From: Lotus japonicus
Taxonomy: Eukaryota > Streptophyta > Magnoliopsida > Fabales > Fabaceae
Assembly: GCF_012489685.1 (NCBI RefSeq)
Contig: NC_080046.1
Location: forward strand, 62,635,984-62,699,983
Length of the DNA stretch: 64,000 nucleotides
Reading direction: 5' to 3'
Position 1 is the first letter of the stretch, and each line of letters starts with the position of its first letter. Shown in pieces: positions 10,371 through 22,809 of the stretch. Below the pieces are notes generated by a model. It was given only the letters and a program-made list of their open reading frames with translations, searched no databases and was not told where the DNA came from. The translations under genes were made by a program, and so were the position numbers.

Positions 10371-11345
10371 AAATAAGTTGTACCCACGAGAGTATGTGTC
10401 GAAACCACAAGACCCAAATAAACCGGGACAGGGAGGACCAAATTCCAAAGCATGTACTAAATATGGCCCCCATCATCAGTTTGAAAGTTGAAAAATAGCA
10501 GATACCTCAACTCAACATCGATTGATCAAAGATTGTAATGGGAAGTTAAGTGACCCTGCGTTACGTGTTGACGTGTAAGCACCTCAGCTGAGGACTGCAT
10601 CAACTGATCAACATACTTTGCATTCACGGCCGGCCACGTGTTGAGGGGAGGCTCTAACCAAAGTGTGACTCAAGGAATTAATGAAGGGACTCAAAAATTA
10701 AAGAGAACAGGGGGGAGCCAACCAAATCACCGAGAGAGATGTTGATTGAAGAAGAAAAGGTGGAAGTGATGAGCCGAGTAGATGACAGGAAGAAGGGGGG
10801 TAAGTCTGGAGCTGGATGGAAGGAAGTATCTTGACCAAACACCGTGGGTGAGCCTGGGAGGGATCCCTGCAAAGGCATTATGATACCTAAGTTAGCAGAG
10901 GAACCAATCCTATAAAACCCTAAGTTAAGATTTGTGAATACCTGAGATGAGCCTTCAGTGAGAGGGCCTCATATACTTGTACCGGGGGGGTGAGAGTTGC
11001 CTCAGGCAACGTCATGAGTGCCTAAGTTACAGCCTTCCAGGTGCATCTTCGTCGTTGGCTTCTCCTAGAGTTCCTGCTGCTAGTAGAGATATGATGGTCA
11101 AGGTTCCTAATTAGTTGTGGCTAACCCTCGAGCCTCATCCCTAGATTCTGCAGCTAGCCCCTAGGGTCAATGATGGGATGGTTGAGGTGAACCGGATCTT
11201 ATATTCGATTGGTGCTTTCCCGATTTGGTTTGAAAGGTCCGCGATATGGTTGGGCTAGATCGATCGGCCAAGGTCCTCGGTCGGGGCCCCCATGTGACCG
11301 GCCCACGGGATGGTCAGTCTTAGACCCTCCCAGAACAACACTCAA
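10371..11345. other. GC-richer block, probably transposon-derived (unclassified)
   Basis: Base composition is clearly higher in G+C than on both sides, with a TATA-like CCTATAAAACCC at about 10909-10920, a run of G at 10984-10990, and CGGGGCCCC near 11282. There is no long open frame. The texture is that of an LTR or another non-coding transposon part. One possible LTR (10978-11344, TG..CA, flanked by ATACT at 10973-10977 and 11345-11349) can be drawn, but a 5-bp match found by searching is weak. Confidence 0.3.
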
Positions 11346-11349
11346 TACT

Positions 11350-13610
11350 TATCCTTTGTAAAATTGGTTGAAGATTATGAACCTTTTAGAATTGTATTAA
11401 AAAATCAAGTAGTGTGAAAAACTAGTAATGTGTAATGAAAAAAAAAAAATCAATCCTATATAAATATGCATCAAGATGATTTGAATGAAATAACTATAGA
11501 ATACTCGGTCTGCAGATAAATTGTTCTCGATACACAAACCATATGAGTTGCGCACAACACACCACTTAACATTAACTTTCTTGTAGATTTTTCTAAAAAA
11601 AACCGATCACGTCAAAATTCGAAGGAATTCATTTATAAACTCATATTAAGAGGAAAAAGTCCATAAGAAAAATATTGAATAAATTATATTGTTGTGACGT
11701 TTAGGACTGCCACAAAATAAACGCCGCCAAAGTTTCTCATGCGTCATTGTGTGCGCATTCTACTAAGACTAGACTTATCCCTTCGTAAGGGTCTTCAATT
11801 GACATTTTATTTAAACCTACATTTTGAGATAAATAAAAATGTAATGAGTAAAATGTTGGACATATATATTTTAGCGACATCAATCAATATGCAGTTTGTG
11901 GTAGTTTTCTAATTAAAAACCGCTATTAAATCTTATGTTAATTGAATTTTCACATAAAAGCAAATGTATTAAATTATAATTATTACTTAGAAGAGAATGT
12001 GGATTTTGTTGGAGAGAGTCCAACATGAAACCATGCGTCAATAGACTAACGTTGAAGACTATCAAAAAATTTAAACACAACACATTTTCTCAAAACCTTA
12101 AAACACATTGAGTTAATTTGTTGGTCACATTTCTTATAAATCTTCTTACCAATATGAGATTTGAAGTCACATTTGAATTCTCAAGAAAGAAATTGTGAAG
12201 AGTCAAAACCTTCTTTCCATGTGCTGCAGGAAATAATAGAAAAGGAGGAGGGAGAAAAATGATTGAAAGAGAGGACACCCACCCCACGCAGTGCAATGAA
12301 AAAGTGCGAGTGTGTGGGTTGAAGTGGAATGGGTTTGAATATATGTGCTGAGACAACAACTGCGCGCACTGCACCTTGATGTGCTCCTAAATAAGGGCCG
12401 TCAAATGTCCAGTAACATGTACATACTTGTCTCGCTGTCGGATATATAAAGAGGACCAAACCACCTTCGATTGATTTTAAATCATATATGTCTGTCATGT
12501 GACAGTGACACATATATTCGTGGTAGAATCACAACAATCGTATGACCTCTTCTACTCTCAAATTCATCTTCAAAGATCCTTCCTTCTAGTACACTTTATG
12601 CAATTGTTAGTAGAGAGATCAGCAAATATTGAAATGAAATGATGGGAGAGTGTTTATTTCATTTCCTTCTTTCTTTTTCTCTTTACACTTCCTTCTCTAT
12701 TTCTTTCAAATTAAATGCATTACCACCGAATTTATTAATTAAAAGCTTAAACACATGGTTCAAGTTTACACAATTCAGCATCAACGTACTAGACTTCGCA
12801 CATAAAAAATATATGCCAGGAACATAAGCAAAATTTAGAATAAAATACACGCAATGTTTCAAGATTTGTTAAAATACAGTCACTCAACTTTATTTTTCTA
12901 TAAAATATACATTTCACTCTACCTTTTTCAACTTCTACGACAAAATATCAAAATCTGTCATATAGGTGATACCACCATTATAGTAATTTAGTCACAAATT
13001 TAAGATATGGAAGAAAATTTAGTCATTTAGATAGAAAAATATAAATTAGTTGACGTTTTTTTGCAAAAATCATCTATTTATAAATTTTGTCACTAATTTG
13101 TTTTTATTATTCATTGTCCAATAATTTTGTGACAAATTATGATATTCTGTTGCAAAATATAAAAAAGGGTGGGTTATAGGGTAAGTATTCTAAATAAGAA
13201 TAATGTGGAGTGTGTCATTTTGACAAAAATTAAGAGATGTAAATGTATTATACTCCAAAATTTAACTGCAAGGTGAGAGTTTTGTAACTAGGTGGGTCCA
13301 ATTAATAGTGCTAAGCCAAATAAAAATATGAATGGTGGTGAGTCATCATCATGTGAACCCCTATGCAAAGTTTAAGTTAGTGTCAAATATTATACCATAT
13401 AACATAATAATTAGACTCATTTTTAAGGTGTGGAGAGGTGGAGGAAGAGAAAGATAGGAAGAAATGAGAGAGAAAGTAATTAAAGATGTGATATGTGATT
13501 TGATTGATAGAGAAAAGAGAAATAAATAGAAGATAGAAAATGAGTGGAGAAGTGTGTATATATCATAACTCTAATAGTTAGACGTATTACAATGACTACT
13601 TTCTCATCAT
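11350..13610. other. Intergenic, no gene seen
   Basis: AT-rich. Minus-strand open frames at 12090-12513 have no recognisable domain. Purine-rich sequence at 13430-13560 resembles that at 14700-14880 and may be a degraded MITE family. Confidence 0.4.
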
Positions 13611-13618
13611 ACCAAATT

Positions 13619-13932
13619 AGGGTGTGTTTGTTTTTCAATTGGGGCATTCAAAAGTACTTTCGAGTCTTATGTAACTTTGTGCCACTATGTTTGACAAATT
13701 CAAAACTACATTCACTCAACACACTTTTAGCCCAAACCAACTTTCATCTCAACTTTTCAAATTGTAACTTCTACATTCATTCAACATACTTTCAACCTCA
13801 TACTCTATTTTGAAATAAAATGTTCCAAACATAAAGCACATTATAACCAACTCACTTTGATCCAAACTTTATTTTGCAAACCCACGTTCACTCAAACTCA
13901 ATTTTGCAAATTGAAATCCAAACACACACTTA
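13619..13932. mobile_element. MITE candidate with about 20-bp terminal inverted repeats
   Basis: The left end reads AGGGTGTGTTTG and a few bases later CAATT; the right end reads AATTG and CCAAACACACACTT, its imperfect inverse. The 314-bp interior is non-coding with repeated TTCACTCAA(A)C motifs. No clean target duplication was found, so the superfamily (possibly hAT) is open. Confidence 0.5.
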
Positions 13933-14986
13933 AACTGTAATACATAACCGCTTGACCTAACCAGACATTGCAAGTGTGGTTAATTAGGTGATAATTGGTA
14001 ACACTCCATCACAATGGGAATAGGATATCCTTGGGGTAAAAGAAATGATTCTGCATAAAAGGTACACGTATGACATGGACCACAGACAGCTCATTATCCA
14101 AACAGATGGGAAAGCTGTGACTCACTCCATTACTCCAACACATCTGAAACTGTAACAAATAGAGAAGTCTATTTCATTCTGCAGAGACCACTCAATCTGC
14201 ATTTTATTGTCAGCTCTGCTTGCCTCTAACAGCAGCACACGTTTGTTGGCCTAGTCATTAATAGTTGGATGCATAGATAGCTTCACCACTTTTTTATATC
14301 AGCCTCATTGGTCACTCTCATTTTTAAAATAAGTTTGTTAATGTATGCATCCTAATATATATGTGTCATCTTATTTGTTTAATTTTCTGTCAATTTAAAT
14401 GTTTTCATATCTGAAAAAATGTCTTTAGATACTTTTTCATTAAAAAAATGTGTTAAATTTAATTTACAGCATTATTCATTTTGAAACTTATTTTTACATA
14501 AATCCAAATAACATTTATCATTCTCAACTTCATTACTTTTACACATCATTCAAACACAAATCTATTTATTTTCAACTTAATTAATTATTATCAAACTTCA
14601 TTTTATTCAAGCGTAATTTTATTCAATAATAAACCCAAGAGAGTTATCTATTGCTAGACTAGACAACATTTAGCAATAATGTTACTTACACACCTTTTTT
14701 TGAGGTGGAATGGGGAAAGAGATAGAAAGAAAAGAAAAATAAGAGAGAATAAGTATGAGATATGATAGATGATAAGAAGAGAGAGATTAAAATAAAAATA
14801 AGTGAAAATGAAGTGTTTAAAAATTGAGGTGTGTATTAACCAAAAATAAAATAAAATTGAAGTGTGTATATATCATTGTTGGACAAGATTTATCTTATAC
14901 ATTAGTATATATGAAAAAACTGGTAGTAAAAGGTTGCTATAAAGCTGCAACTCTCATGACGTGGAGAAGGAACCAATTCTGAAGCA
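13933..14986. other. AT-rich intergenic DNA with a MITE-like stretch
   Basis: No gene. Around 14690-14880, TTACACACCTTTTTTTGAGG and, further on, GAGGTGTGTATTAACC look like the ends of a purine-rich MITE related to 13380-13580; the ends are too eroded to place. Confidence 0.35.
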
Positions 14987-15093
14987 TTTTTTTTTTGAAA
15001 TCAAAGCTCATTCAATTAAGAAGAAGTAGGAGGCACTGAGGCCAGTACATCAGATTGGACAATGCCAATAAGCTGAGGAGGGACATCATCAAT

Positions 15094-15659
15094 TCACACA
15101 AACTCACCCTGCGAAAACGATAAAGACGCTAAAGAGTCGGCCGCACAGTTACCTGTACGACGGACAAACAGTAAGGAGAAGACATCAAAGTCTGAAAGCA
15201 AAAAAATACAATCCCGAACAATAGTATCTAAAAAAGAGCAACCACCCCCCTTCTGATTCCAAGCTTGAACCAAGAGGGAGCAATCCGTTTCAAAAACAAC
15301 CCGTCTGAAGCCAAGGTCCCTAGCCAGCATCATGGACCAACGCATAGAGCCGCAACCGTTGGAGAGGTGACAGGGCCATATCGCCAACATGTTGATGCAA
15401 GGACTTCACCATGGCTGTTCCGAGCAATGAACCCAAATCCACCGTAGCCTTCTTGGTTGACCGAAGCGTCAAAATTGATCTTGAAAGTTCCTGGAGCTGG
15501 CCGAGACCACTTTGAGGGATGGGCCTGGTGCGAACGGGCAATGGACTCCACCATAGCTGGTCCCGGATGGAGGAGAGAGCAGTGGCGCAGCATCTGATCT
15601 ACCGTAGAGGTTGCGTCATTGAACACCAAGTCATTCCGCGAGTTCCACACCACATACAA
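15094..15659 (-). pseudogene. LINE RNase H domain, frameshifted
   Basis: Continuation of the LINE ORF in two further frames. 15330-15659 encodes MYVVWNSRNDLVFND and FKINFDASVNQEGYGGFGF (RNase H start with its first catalytic Asp); after a slip near 15370-15390, 15094-15390 encodes LARDLGFRRVVFETDCSLLV and VFSLLFVRRTGNCAADSLA, the distal active-site region. Plant L1 elements carry this RVT_3-type RNase H at the C-terminus of ORF2. Confidence 0.8.
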
Positions 15660-17480
15660 AGTTTCAAGAAAACTCCCAGCCCTTCATCATCAATAACATG
15701 CAAGAAGTCAAACATAAAATCACTAAAGGAGCGCTCTTGCTCCAACCGTAACCCCAAGCTACTCGCAAACCATGTTGCTCGCACAATAGGACAGAACAGA
15801 AGTGCGTGATACATCGACTCAGGGGCTGCATGACAGCGGGGGCATGTGGGCTCAAGGTCCAGACCGCGAGCGTGAAGCACTTCTCGGACCGGGAGGGCTC
15901 CAAGATATGCTCGCCACCCCGTTTCTCTACATCTAGGAAGCGTTGGAGCTGTCCAAATTTTCTTCCAAGCAGCAGCTGGCATAGAGGGCACCGTGGAGGC
16001 CATAGAAACAGAAGCTTGCTCCTGCAGCTGTAAGAATTGGTACCCAGACTTTGTGGTGTAAAACCCATCAACAGTCAAGGGCCACAAGAAGATGTCATGA
16101 TGAGCCACCAGGGGCAAATGAATTGCCAAAATGGACTTAGTTGTAGGAGGGCAACACATGAATTCAATTAAATCCTTATTCCAAGAAATAGTACCCAGCA
16201 TCATCAAATCTGCAACAAGCTTTATGTTTAGCTCCTCTGCGAGAGACTCACTATACACCAAGGGGGAATTCCCAGGCACCCACTTATCTGCCCAAGCTCT
16301 TACGTTTCTACCATCACCAACCTTCCACATCCCCCCCTTCTCAAGAGCTATCCCCGAGCATAGGATGCTAGACCAAGCATAGCTCGGGCGACATCTCTTC
16401 TTTGCACTAAAGATAGAGTTCCTTGGATAGTACACCGCTTTAAAAAAATTCCCAAGCAAAGAGTCTGGGCAATTGATCAAACGCCACCAATTCTTGGCTA
16501 TCAAAGCCATATTAAATTTTTTAAAATCACAAAAGTCAAGCCCACCGCAAGCTTTTGGTTTACAAAGAGATTTCCAGCTCAACCAATGCATACCACGCTT
16601 GGTAACATCACCACCCCAATAAAACCGACTGATCATACCCTCAATATCCGAGCAAAGGCCATCAGGTAATAAGAAGCATGACATGACATAAGAAGGGATG
16701 GATTGGGCCACAACCTTTACCAGTACCTCCCTACCTGCCCGGGAAAGAGACTTTTCCTTCCAACCCTTGAGCTTCTTCCAAACTCGGTCCTTGACAAAAG
16801 AGAAGATCTGAGTTTTAGACTTACCTATAATGGTAGGAAGACCCAGATACTCGTCATAACACTCCACGACCTTTACATTCAATAGCTGCTTAAGCTCATG
16901 AAAACAGTTCTCTGGCACATTTCGGTTACAGGAGAGCATAGACTTGTCAAGATTAATGACTTGTCCAGAAGCTTGCTCATAGGAGGCTAGGATAGCCTTA
17001 ATTGACAGTGCTTCTTGCGGCGTAGCATGAGCAAAGATAACACTATCATCCGCAAACAGCAAGTGTGAAATAACAGGAGCAGAACGCGCAATCTTAATGC
17101 CATGCAAAGATGCTGAGGAAACAGCTTGGTTTATCAAAGCAGAGAACACTTCACCACACAAAATAAAGAGATAAGAAGAGAGAGGGTCCCCCTGCCTTAA
17201 GCCTCTATTAGGGGAGAAGGCCTCCTGAGGTGCACCATTCAGCATAATAGAAAAGTTAACAGTGGTTACACAGGACATGATTAGATTAACCCAATGGGTA
17301 GGGAAACCCATTTGTTACAGAACACTCGCCAAAAAAGGCCATTCCACTCGATCGTATGCTTTTGACATGTCTAGTTTGAGAGCCATCACGCCATTACGGC
17401 CACATTTTTTTTTCTTCATGTAGTGAAAGCATTCAAACACCACTAGGGCATTATCCGTAATTAAACGACCTGGGCTATGC
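15599..17480 (-). pseudogene. LINE reverse transcriptase and zf-RVT region, disrupted
   Basis: A 570-residue frame starts at ATG 17311; the same protein continues upstream to about 17476 beyond one in-frame stop (TAA just before QMGFPTHW). Visible motifs: LDMSKAYDRVEW, GLRQGDPLSSYLFI, the catalytic SHLLFADDSVIFA, GQVINLDKS, YLGLP, the SLSRAGREVLVKVVAQSIPS region, and the zinc finger CPRCHAAPESMYHALLFCP. Near 15640 the frame slips and RNase H continues in another frame (next entry). RT catalytic Asp residues are intact, but the stop and frameshifts make it non-functional. Confidence 0.85.
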
Positions 17481-18165
17481 TCTCACCATCAAACTAGAAT
17501 GTTGATCAAACACCACAGTTCTCTGGCACAGTCGTATACAAGTGAGTTAGCGGGCTAGTGGCATCAGAAGAGTGTTGATAAATGGTAATACTCCTAGGTG
17601 AAAGTCTTCTAGGTTGTTTTTCGAATTCAATACCATAAAAATGGGCATACAAGGTGAAAGTCTTCACAATTTTAAACACACCGATATTTTACAATGAATT
17701 CAAGGTATCAAATGTTTCTATATGAAGAGATTCATCACTTACTATGAGGTGGTGCAATAATGCTATGAAGGATGAGTGCTAATTAACAATACTCTTTCAT
17801 TAATTGGTTGAAATATTTATGTTAGCTGCATACTTTTAATGAACCCCACTTTAATTTTAAAATTTAAAATAATTAATGAATAATGCTTAAAGGCACGAGA
17901 GTTTTAGTGTACGAGCCAGCACGAGTATCAAAAACCATGTTTAATTTAAAAAAAAATGAAAAAAGTTGTATAACCCGAAACAGGTGTCTTCCTCTTGCCC
18001 TTCCCCGTCAATTGACCATGGATGAAAAATGAGAAAAGTAAGGTCATGCTTTTCACCCAACCCCTTTCAATTTAAGAACGAGAATAGTAAAACTTTCTCC
18101 CTTTTCTTCCTCTTTTGCTTTGGATATTGTCCTTGAGTTATTGAGTATCCAAATCTAGGTGGGCA
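17481..18165. other. Intergenic, no gene seen
   Basis: Flank of the LINE; no coding sequence recognised. Confidence 0.4.
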
Positions 18166-18169
18166 TTGC

Positions 18170-18550
18170 ATGACATTCACCATTGCACCTTCTAAGGATC
18201 TCAAACCAACATTGGGAATTTATCCAACCACCTCTTTACTGTTGGGTTTGGCCCCAACTGGGTATTTCATAGAAGATTCAAGTTCAACCAAAGATATTCT
18301 CAATCTCCAAAGTGGGAAACCGATTCTAGCTTATGTCTCCCCTGTTTTGATGTGCGGTGCGTGTGTTGATTTTGATGATGCAGTGGTGGTTCTGCATAGT
18401 GGAAATCGTAGGTGGAAGTGGAGGAACAGTGCGACAGTAAAGGTTCGAACGCGCGGCAATGGCGTTAGATTTGGAGGTTGGTGGTTTCTCTTTAGAGGAT
18501 TCTGGCTCGCGGTGGCGCTGGTTCGGTTCGGCGATGTCTTCACCGCTTGA
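18170..18550 (+). other. Unrecognised 126-residue open frame
   Basis: The first half (MTFTIAPSKDLKPTLGIYP, then LLLGLAPTGYFIEDSSSTKD) has protein-like composition, while the second half is Arg/Gly/Trp-rich and looks like non-coding DNA. It may be a remnant of a gene exon. I do not recognise the family, and no start context, intron or neighbour supports a function. Confidence 0.2.
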
Positions 18551-19189
18551 AGGAGAGGATTCAACAGTGTGGAGAGAAAGTAGAGGGAAGTGCGAGAGGA
18601 GAAAAAAGGCCAAAACGGTGTGTTTCACTACTCTCATGCGTCTTCGTGCTTTGGCTCTCGTACTATATAGCACCGCTCATAATTAATTACAAATTGTTAA
18701 AAAAAAGTATTACTGGCATTTTTGTAATTATTTTTTTTTGGCAGATAAAAAAAAATTAACAAACTTTTAAAGTTACATTTTTTTAACAACTTTAAAAGTT
18801 ACTTAAAATAGGAACATATGTAGTAGCATTATTTTAGATAACTATCTAAACTATGATTGACTAACCTATTTTACTTTACCAGTGGATGCTAGGCGAATAA
18901 AATGATTGATACATGACAGATAGATAAGATGGGGAATACAATGTTATCCCTTCTATGAATCAATTCAAATTCAAATTATTGCTAGTCTTATCTTGAAGAT
19001 GATGATTATAGCCTTTATAAATTGCCGGGCTTAAGTTGGTGATTAGAATGTACTCCAGAATTAGGCATCACAAGTTGCATTGTGGGCGCTAATGTGTTGG
19101 TACTGCTTTTGAAGTTACCTCAAACGTAATGAGTTTGGCATTGACTGAAATAATGGTTCAAACTTTGAACCTAGAAAAATGTCTTAATC

Positions 19190-19372
19190 TTAAATATACC
19201 GCACGGGCATAATAACTAGACTGTTCAACCGGGCAACAAAAGCTGTGTTCATCAATTCAATGATGTTCTGAGAAGCATCATTGTCACTATAGATCAAGAT
19301 AGCGATTCCCATTAATTTTCCTTTAGCTTTTGTCCTAACGCGTTTGATTTTAGGCATATTGGAATTGTTCAT
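19190..19372 (-). pseudogene. Possible decayed retroelement protease fragment
   Basis: The 60-residue frame includes GIAILIYSDNDASQNIIEL and VARLNSLVIMP. The spacing of hydrophobic strand, Asp/Ala-Ser region and following Asn-Ile resembles the flap-side region of Ty3/gypsy retropepsins, but the active-site triad is not intact. This is a weak resemblance only. Confidence 0.2.
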
Positions 19373-19390
19373 TTACAAGGGTCACACACA

Positions 19391-19470
19391 GACAGACACA
19401 GGTCTCTTCTTTGACCAAGCCAAATTTTCAGACAGACACAGGTCTCTTCTTTGACCAAGCCAAATTTTCA
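19391..19470. repeat. Perfect 40-bp tandem duplication
   Basis: Units 19391-19430 and 19431-19470 are identical, starting GACAGACACAGGTCTC and ending CCAAATTTTCA. Two copies only. Confidence 0.95.
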
Positions 19471-19642
19471 TTTATTTCCTTTTGCTTGTCTTGTTTGTGC
19501 ATGTGTTGTTTCTATATTTACATATGTTACTCGGACATGTACCAAAACATTACTTAAAGAAATGGCCTGCAACAAACCCAGTTGTCGATGTGTTGACAAC
19601 ATTTTAATATTTTAGTTTAGCAAGCTAATTATATAATATATA

Positions 19643-19650
<8 letters not shown>

Positions 19651-19699
<49 letters not shown>
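19651..19699. repeat. (TA)n microsatellite
   Basis: 49 bp of uninterrupted TA dinucleotide, preceded by an imperfect TA/TG stretch from about 19630. Confidence 0.97.
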
Positions 19700-19703
<4 letters not shown>

Positions 19704-19920
19704 CTTTCCACTTATCAAACAACCAATTATTCTAAGTTTAATCTATTGCGTAAAGAATACATGAATGATCATTTTTCTAACACGCTTCCTCAAGCAAAAG
19801 TTTACTTGGGCTTGAAGCTAAGCTGGACAATATTACTACACAAGTTCATCATCATGTATTGAAATTCAACTTTTTATTAGAGGAATTAGAGACGGCAATG
19901 ATTGAACTCTAAACTACTTA

Positions 19921-20386
19921 GACCATGTGCAATGGTGTGTTGAAATGGGAGGAAATCAGAGTTGAGAGAGTGCAATGGTGTGTTGAATATTGTTCAAAGA
20001 TGATGTGGGGGAGAGAGGTGATGAATTGCTTCAACATGTTGAATCTGAAGCAGGAGGGACACTTGGCGGGTTCTGGTTCATCGCGGCAGGCGCGTGCAGG
20101 ACACGGGGGACAAGGCGCGTGAAGCGTCAGATGGAGGAAAGAGAAAGTGGTGTTGCAAACAGATAAGGACGTGTGGCCTTTTCTGATTGGTTGTCTGTAA
20201 TCATAAAAACAAAAATATAAAATTAAATAAAAATATGAAATAAAAAAGTGGTAGGGTAGAGTGTTGAATGAAAAACCATTAGAGTGGGTAAAAGTTGAAT
20301 GAGTGTTGAATTAGAGAGAGAAAATGATGTCGAGTGTTGGGAAGAGCAAAAGTTGTGTTGAGAGTGTTGAACCACTGTAAATGGTC
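19921..20386. mobile_element. MITE with TTA target duplication (PIF/Harbinger-like)
   Basis: The left end is GACCATGTGCAATGG and the right end CCACTGTAAATGGTC, an imperfect inverse. TTA flanks it on both sides (19918-19920 and 20387-20389), the 3-bp duplication typical of PIF/Harbinger-derived MITEs. The 466-bp interior is non-coding and has internal repeats of TTGAGAGTGTTGAA-type sequence. Confidence 0.65.
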
Positions 20387-20389
20387 TTA

Positions 20390-21889
20390 GTCATAAAGGC
20401 TTCGAAATCATGCAATAATGAACCAATTTTCTCAAAATTAAACTCAGACTATTGAGTAAAATATACATGAATAATTATATTTATAACAATTAGCATAATG
20501 AACAATATTTAAATTTTGTTGAAAACAAAACTACAAAAGCATGTGACACTCGTTCCACTCACGCGTGATAGAGAGATAGAAATAAAATACTACATGGTAA
20601 ATAATTGGTGCGAAAAAATGAAAGAGAAATAAGAAAAGAACATTTAATTATTTGATGAAAAATGCCAATTTGTATATTTTGGAGCTATTTCTATTAAAGC
20701 GCTTTAGGAGAGATTAGAAATTGGACTAGTCCGGCCCAACCATTTGGTTGGTTTGGGCACATGAGGAGATTAGGTCATGAAGAGATCAATTTTTCCCTTT
20801 TTAAGGAGATGGGATGACTGAATCACCACACACGATATGCATCCTTCCGAGAATTTGAGACTCTCTGTCGTGTACCAATGAATATGGACCGCATCACAAT
20901 ACGGATGGGGCGAGACAAAGATTGAAACAAGAGGTGTGATCTAGCCTAACATAGGGGAAGAAATTAAAGCACATTTATGATGTAATTAAATATTGATTAG
21001 TACAAGAGAGAACTAAAGTAATTAAGGTATGTGAAGAAATTATTGACTATTATTATTCCCATCATGGTCTATTTTTGTCATCATACAAGTAGCTACCTAG
21101 CAAAGAAAGGGCTTATCATGGTTAAAGTCTTAGAGATATATAGATTAGTTTCCAAAATATGGTTTACATTTTTGAAGAAAAACACTTGTAATTAAATATA
21201 ATAATGTTTTGTCTAAGATCATTTATTTTATCGTCTCACAGTGAACTCTTTCAAAGATCTTTGTTGGGTTATTTAGAACAAATTATCTTAATTTCGGCCC
21301 GTTTTGTCTTCACGAATAAGACATGCTCTTGATCTTAATTTTTCGAAGTTTGTTCTTTGTAAGGTCAGCCATGGTATTGAGTGCTATGAAGAAATGCTGT
21401 AAAAAGTCCAAGAAAAGTTGTCCTGCTCGTGTACTAAGACATGTTGATGACAAGAATGAAAGGAAATGTAGACTCGATATAGTGCGAAAAGATTGGCATA
21501 AGAAAATTAAAGAATCTCAAAGGGATAAGAAAGGCTCCAATTCACTATTTGGTTCTATGTTGTAGTACTTCTTTTGTATCTGTTTGGGTCCTTGATCAGT
21601 CCTGAGTCTATGAAAAAAAAAATCAAAATCAAAATCATGTACACCGTTTTTTTTACATCAATAACACATGCAATTGCAATTTGTGGTGATTTTTTACAGC
21701 CACAAATTGTAAGTTTTATACTCTGCAGTTTGGGAATTAATTGGGACGATATAAAACGATCACCAGTTGTAAAAAAATGATTTACACCAATCAGCACCAC
21801 TGTAAAAAAAATATTAAAACTTAAAAGTTATGCTTTAAACAAATTGAGGCTGTTTTTTATCACATTTTTTTGTGGAATTTAAAAATAAA
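20390..21889. other. Intergenic; one short unrecognised open frame
   Basis: AT-rich. A plus-strand frame at 21323-21565 encodes a Lys/Cys-rich 80-residue peptide with no family resemblance that I can name. Nothing else is seen. Confidence 0.35.
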
Positions 21890-22320
21890 TTAAAATTTCT
21901 TTTAAAATCCTTTCAATAAAACCTTATTAGTTGCAGCGTAAATAACAACAAGTAAGTAAAGGGTTGAGATAAAGAATAAAAGATTTATCCTGGTTCACCC
22001 TCAAGGTCGACTTTGACTACCTTCAATTGTCACCACGGCTTACCTACTGACTTTAATAAATATTTAACAAGACTTCTCATATTATAAATAATCTTTTACC
22101 GAGCCTCTTAAGGCTCAACACCCTTTACAAAATGGAAGTGGTTTTCTACGTTAGATTCTCCTTAAGAGATTATAGTGGACTAAGTAAGCTCTAGGAACTC
22201 TTAGTTTTTTACCAAGTGTTTAAGAACAAACACTAGACAAAGACTTTACGATGCTTGAGAGAAAGAATGAATGACCTAGAAAAAATTGCTCGTATTAAAG
22301 CTTGAATAGAGTCACATGCA
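21890..22320 (-). repeat. Decayed LTR remnant related to Sirevirus-type LTRs
   Basis: On minus it contains GTGAACCAGGATAAA followed by a T-rich run and TTATCTC, the same order found in the Sirevirus-like LTR at 41210-41240. Around it are ACTAAGTAAGCTCTAGG-type sequence and no open frame. Ends and target duplication are not recoverable. Confidence 0.4.
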
Positions 22321-22809
22321 AGTGTCTTCAATCTTCTTCAAGTATCTTTTTGAAAGCCCCTTGAAAAATATGAAGACTTGTTTTTTTCCCCTCCCCTAAA
22401 ATTATGAAGCAACCTTATTTTGTCTTCCTTTTTTCCCCTCCCCTTTTGACCATGCAAATTTGCTATCAAAACATTTCTCTTAGGGCACGACTTGGTTAAA
22501 AATAGGATCGTGAAAGAAACCTTTTGTTTAAGGACGTCTACATCACATGCAATTGTCATACAATTAGTCATTTAGGACCCAAATAATTAAGGCTTCTCCT
22601 TTTATCCAAATGGCTACGTTCCTAACTTAGATTATGACATATCCGTATATTAATTTATAGTTATTACCGAATCAAAGTTTCGGCAAGTTTTTTTAAAAAT
22701 TTCAAAAAAATATATTGTTATCTTTGTCTTTCCTTTTTAATTTTCAGCCAACCACTCTCTTTTTTAAACGGTATTTAATTCAAACATAACAACAACAAGA
22801 AACAAGATG

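Larger units (their letters stand above)
14987..17480 (-). mobile_element. 5'-truncated L1-type LINE
   Basis: Non-LTR element on minus. The 3' end is a 10-nt poly(T) on plus at 14987-14996, which is the poly(A) tail of the element. Going upstream are RNase H, a zf-RVT zinc finger and reverse transcriptase. The most 5' recognisable coding sequence is at about 17476, with PGRLITDNALVVFECFHY followed by LDMSKAYDRVEW, a conserved palm motif. Everything 5' of the mid-RT region (endonuclease, ORF1) is absent, as expected for incomplete target-primed reverse transcription. No target duplication could be matched. Confidence 0.85.

Noticed and set aside
10978..11344. Possible solo LTR flanked by ATACT
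   Set aside because: The TG..CA ends and 5-bp match came from scanning many combinations; no relative or inner boundary supports it.
12090..12513. Two minus-strand frames near a TATATAAAG motif
   Set aside because: The frames overlap each other, have no family signature, and the TATA-like box is not placed for either.
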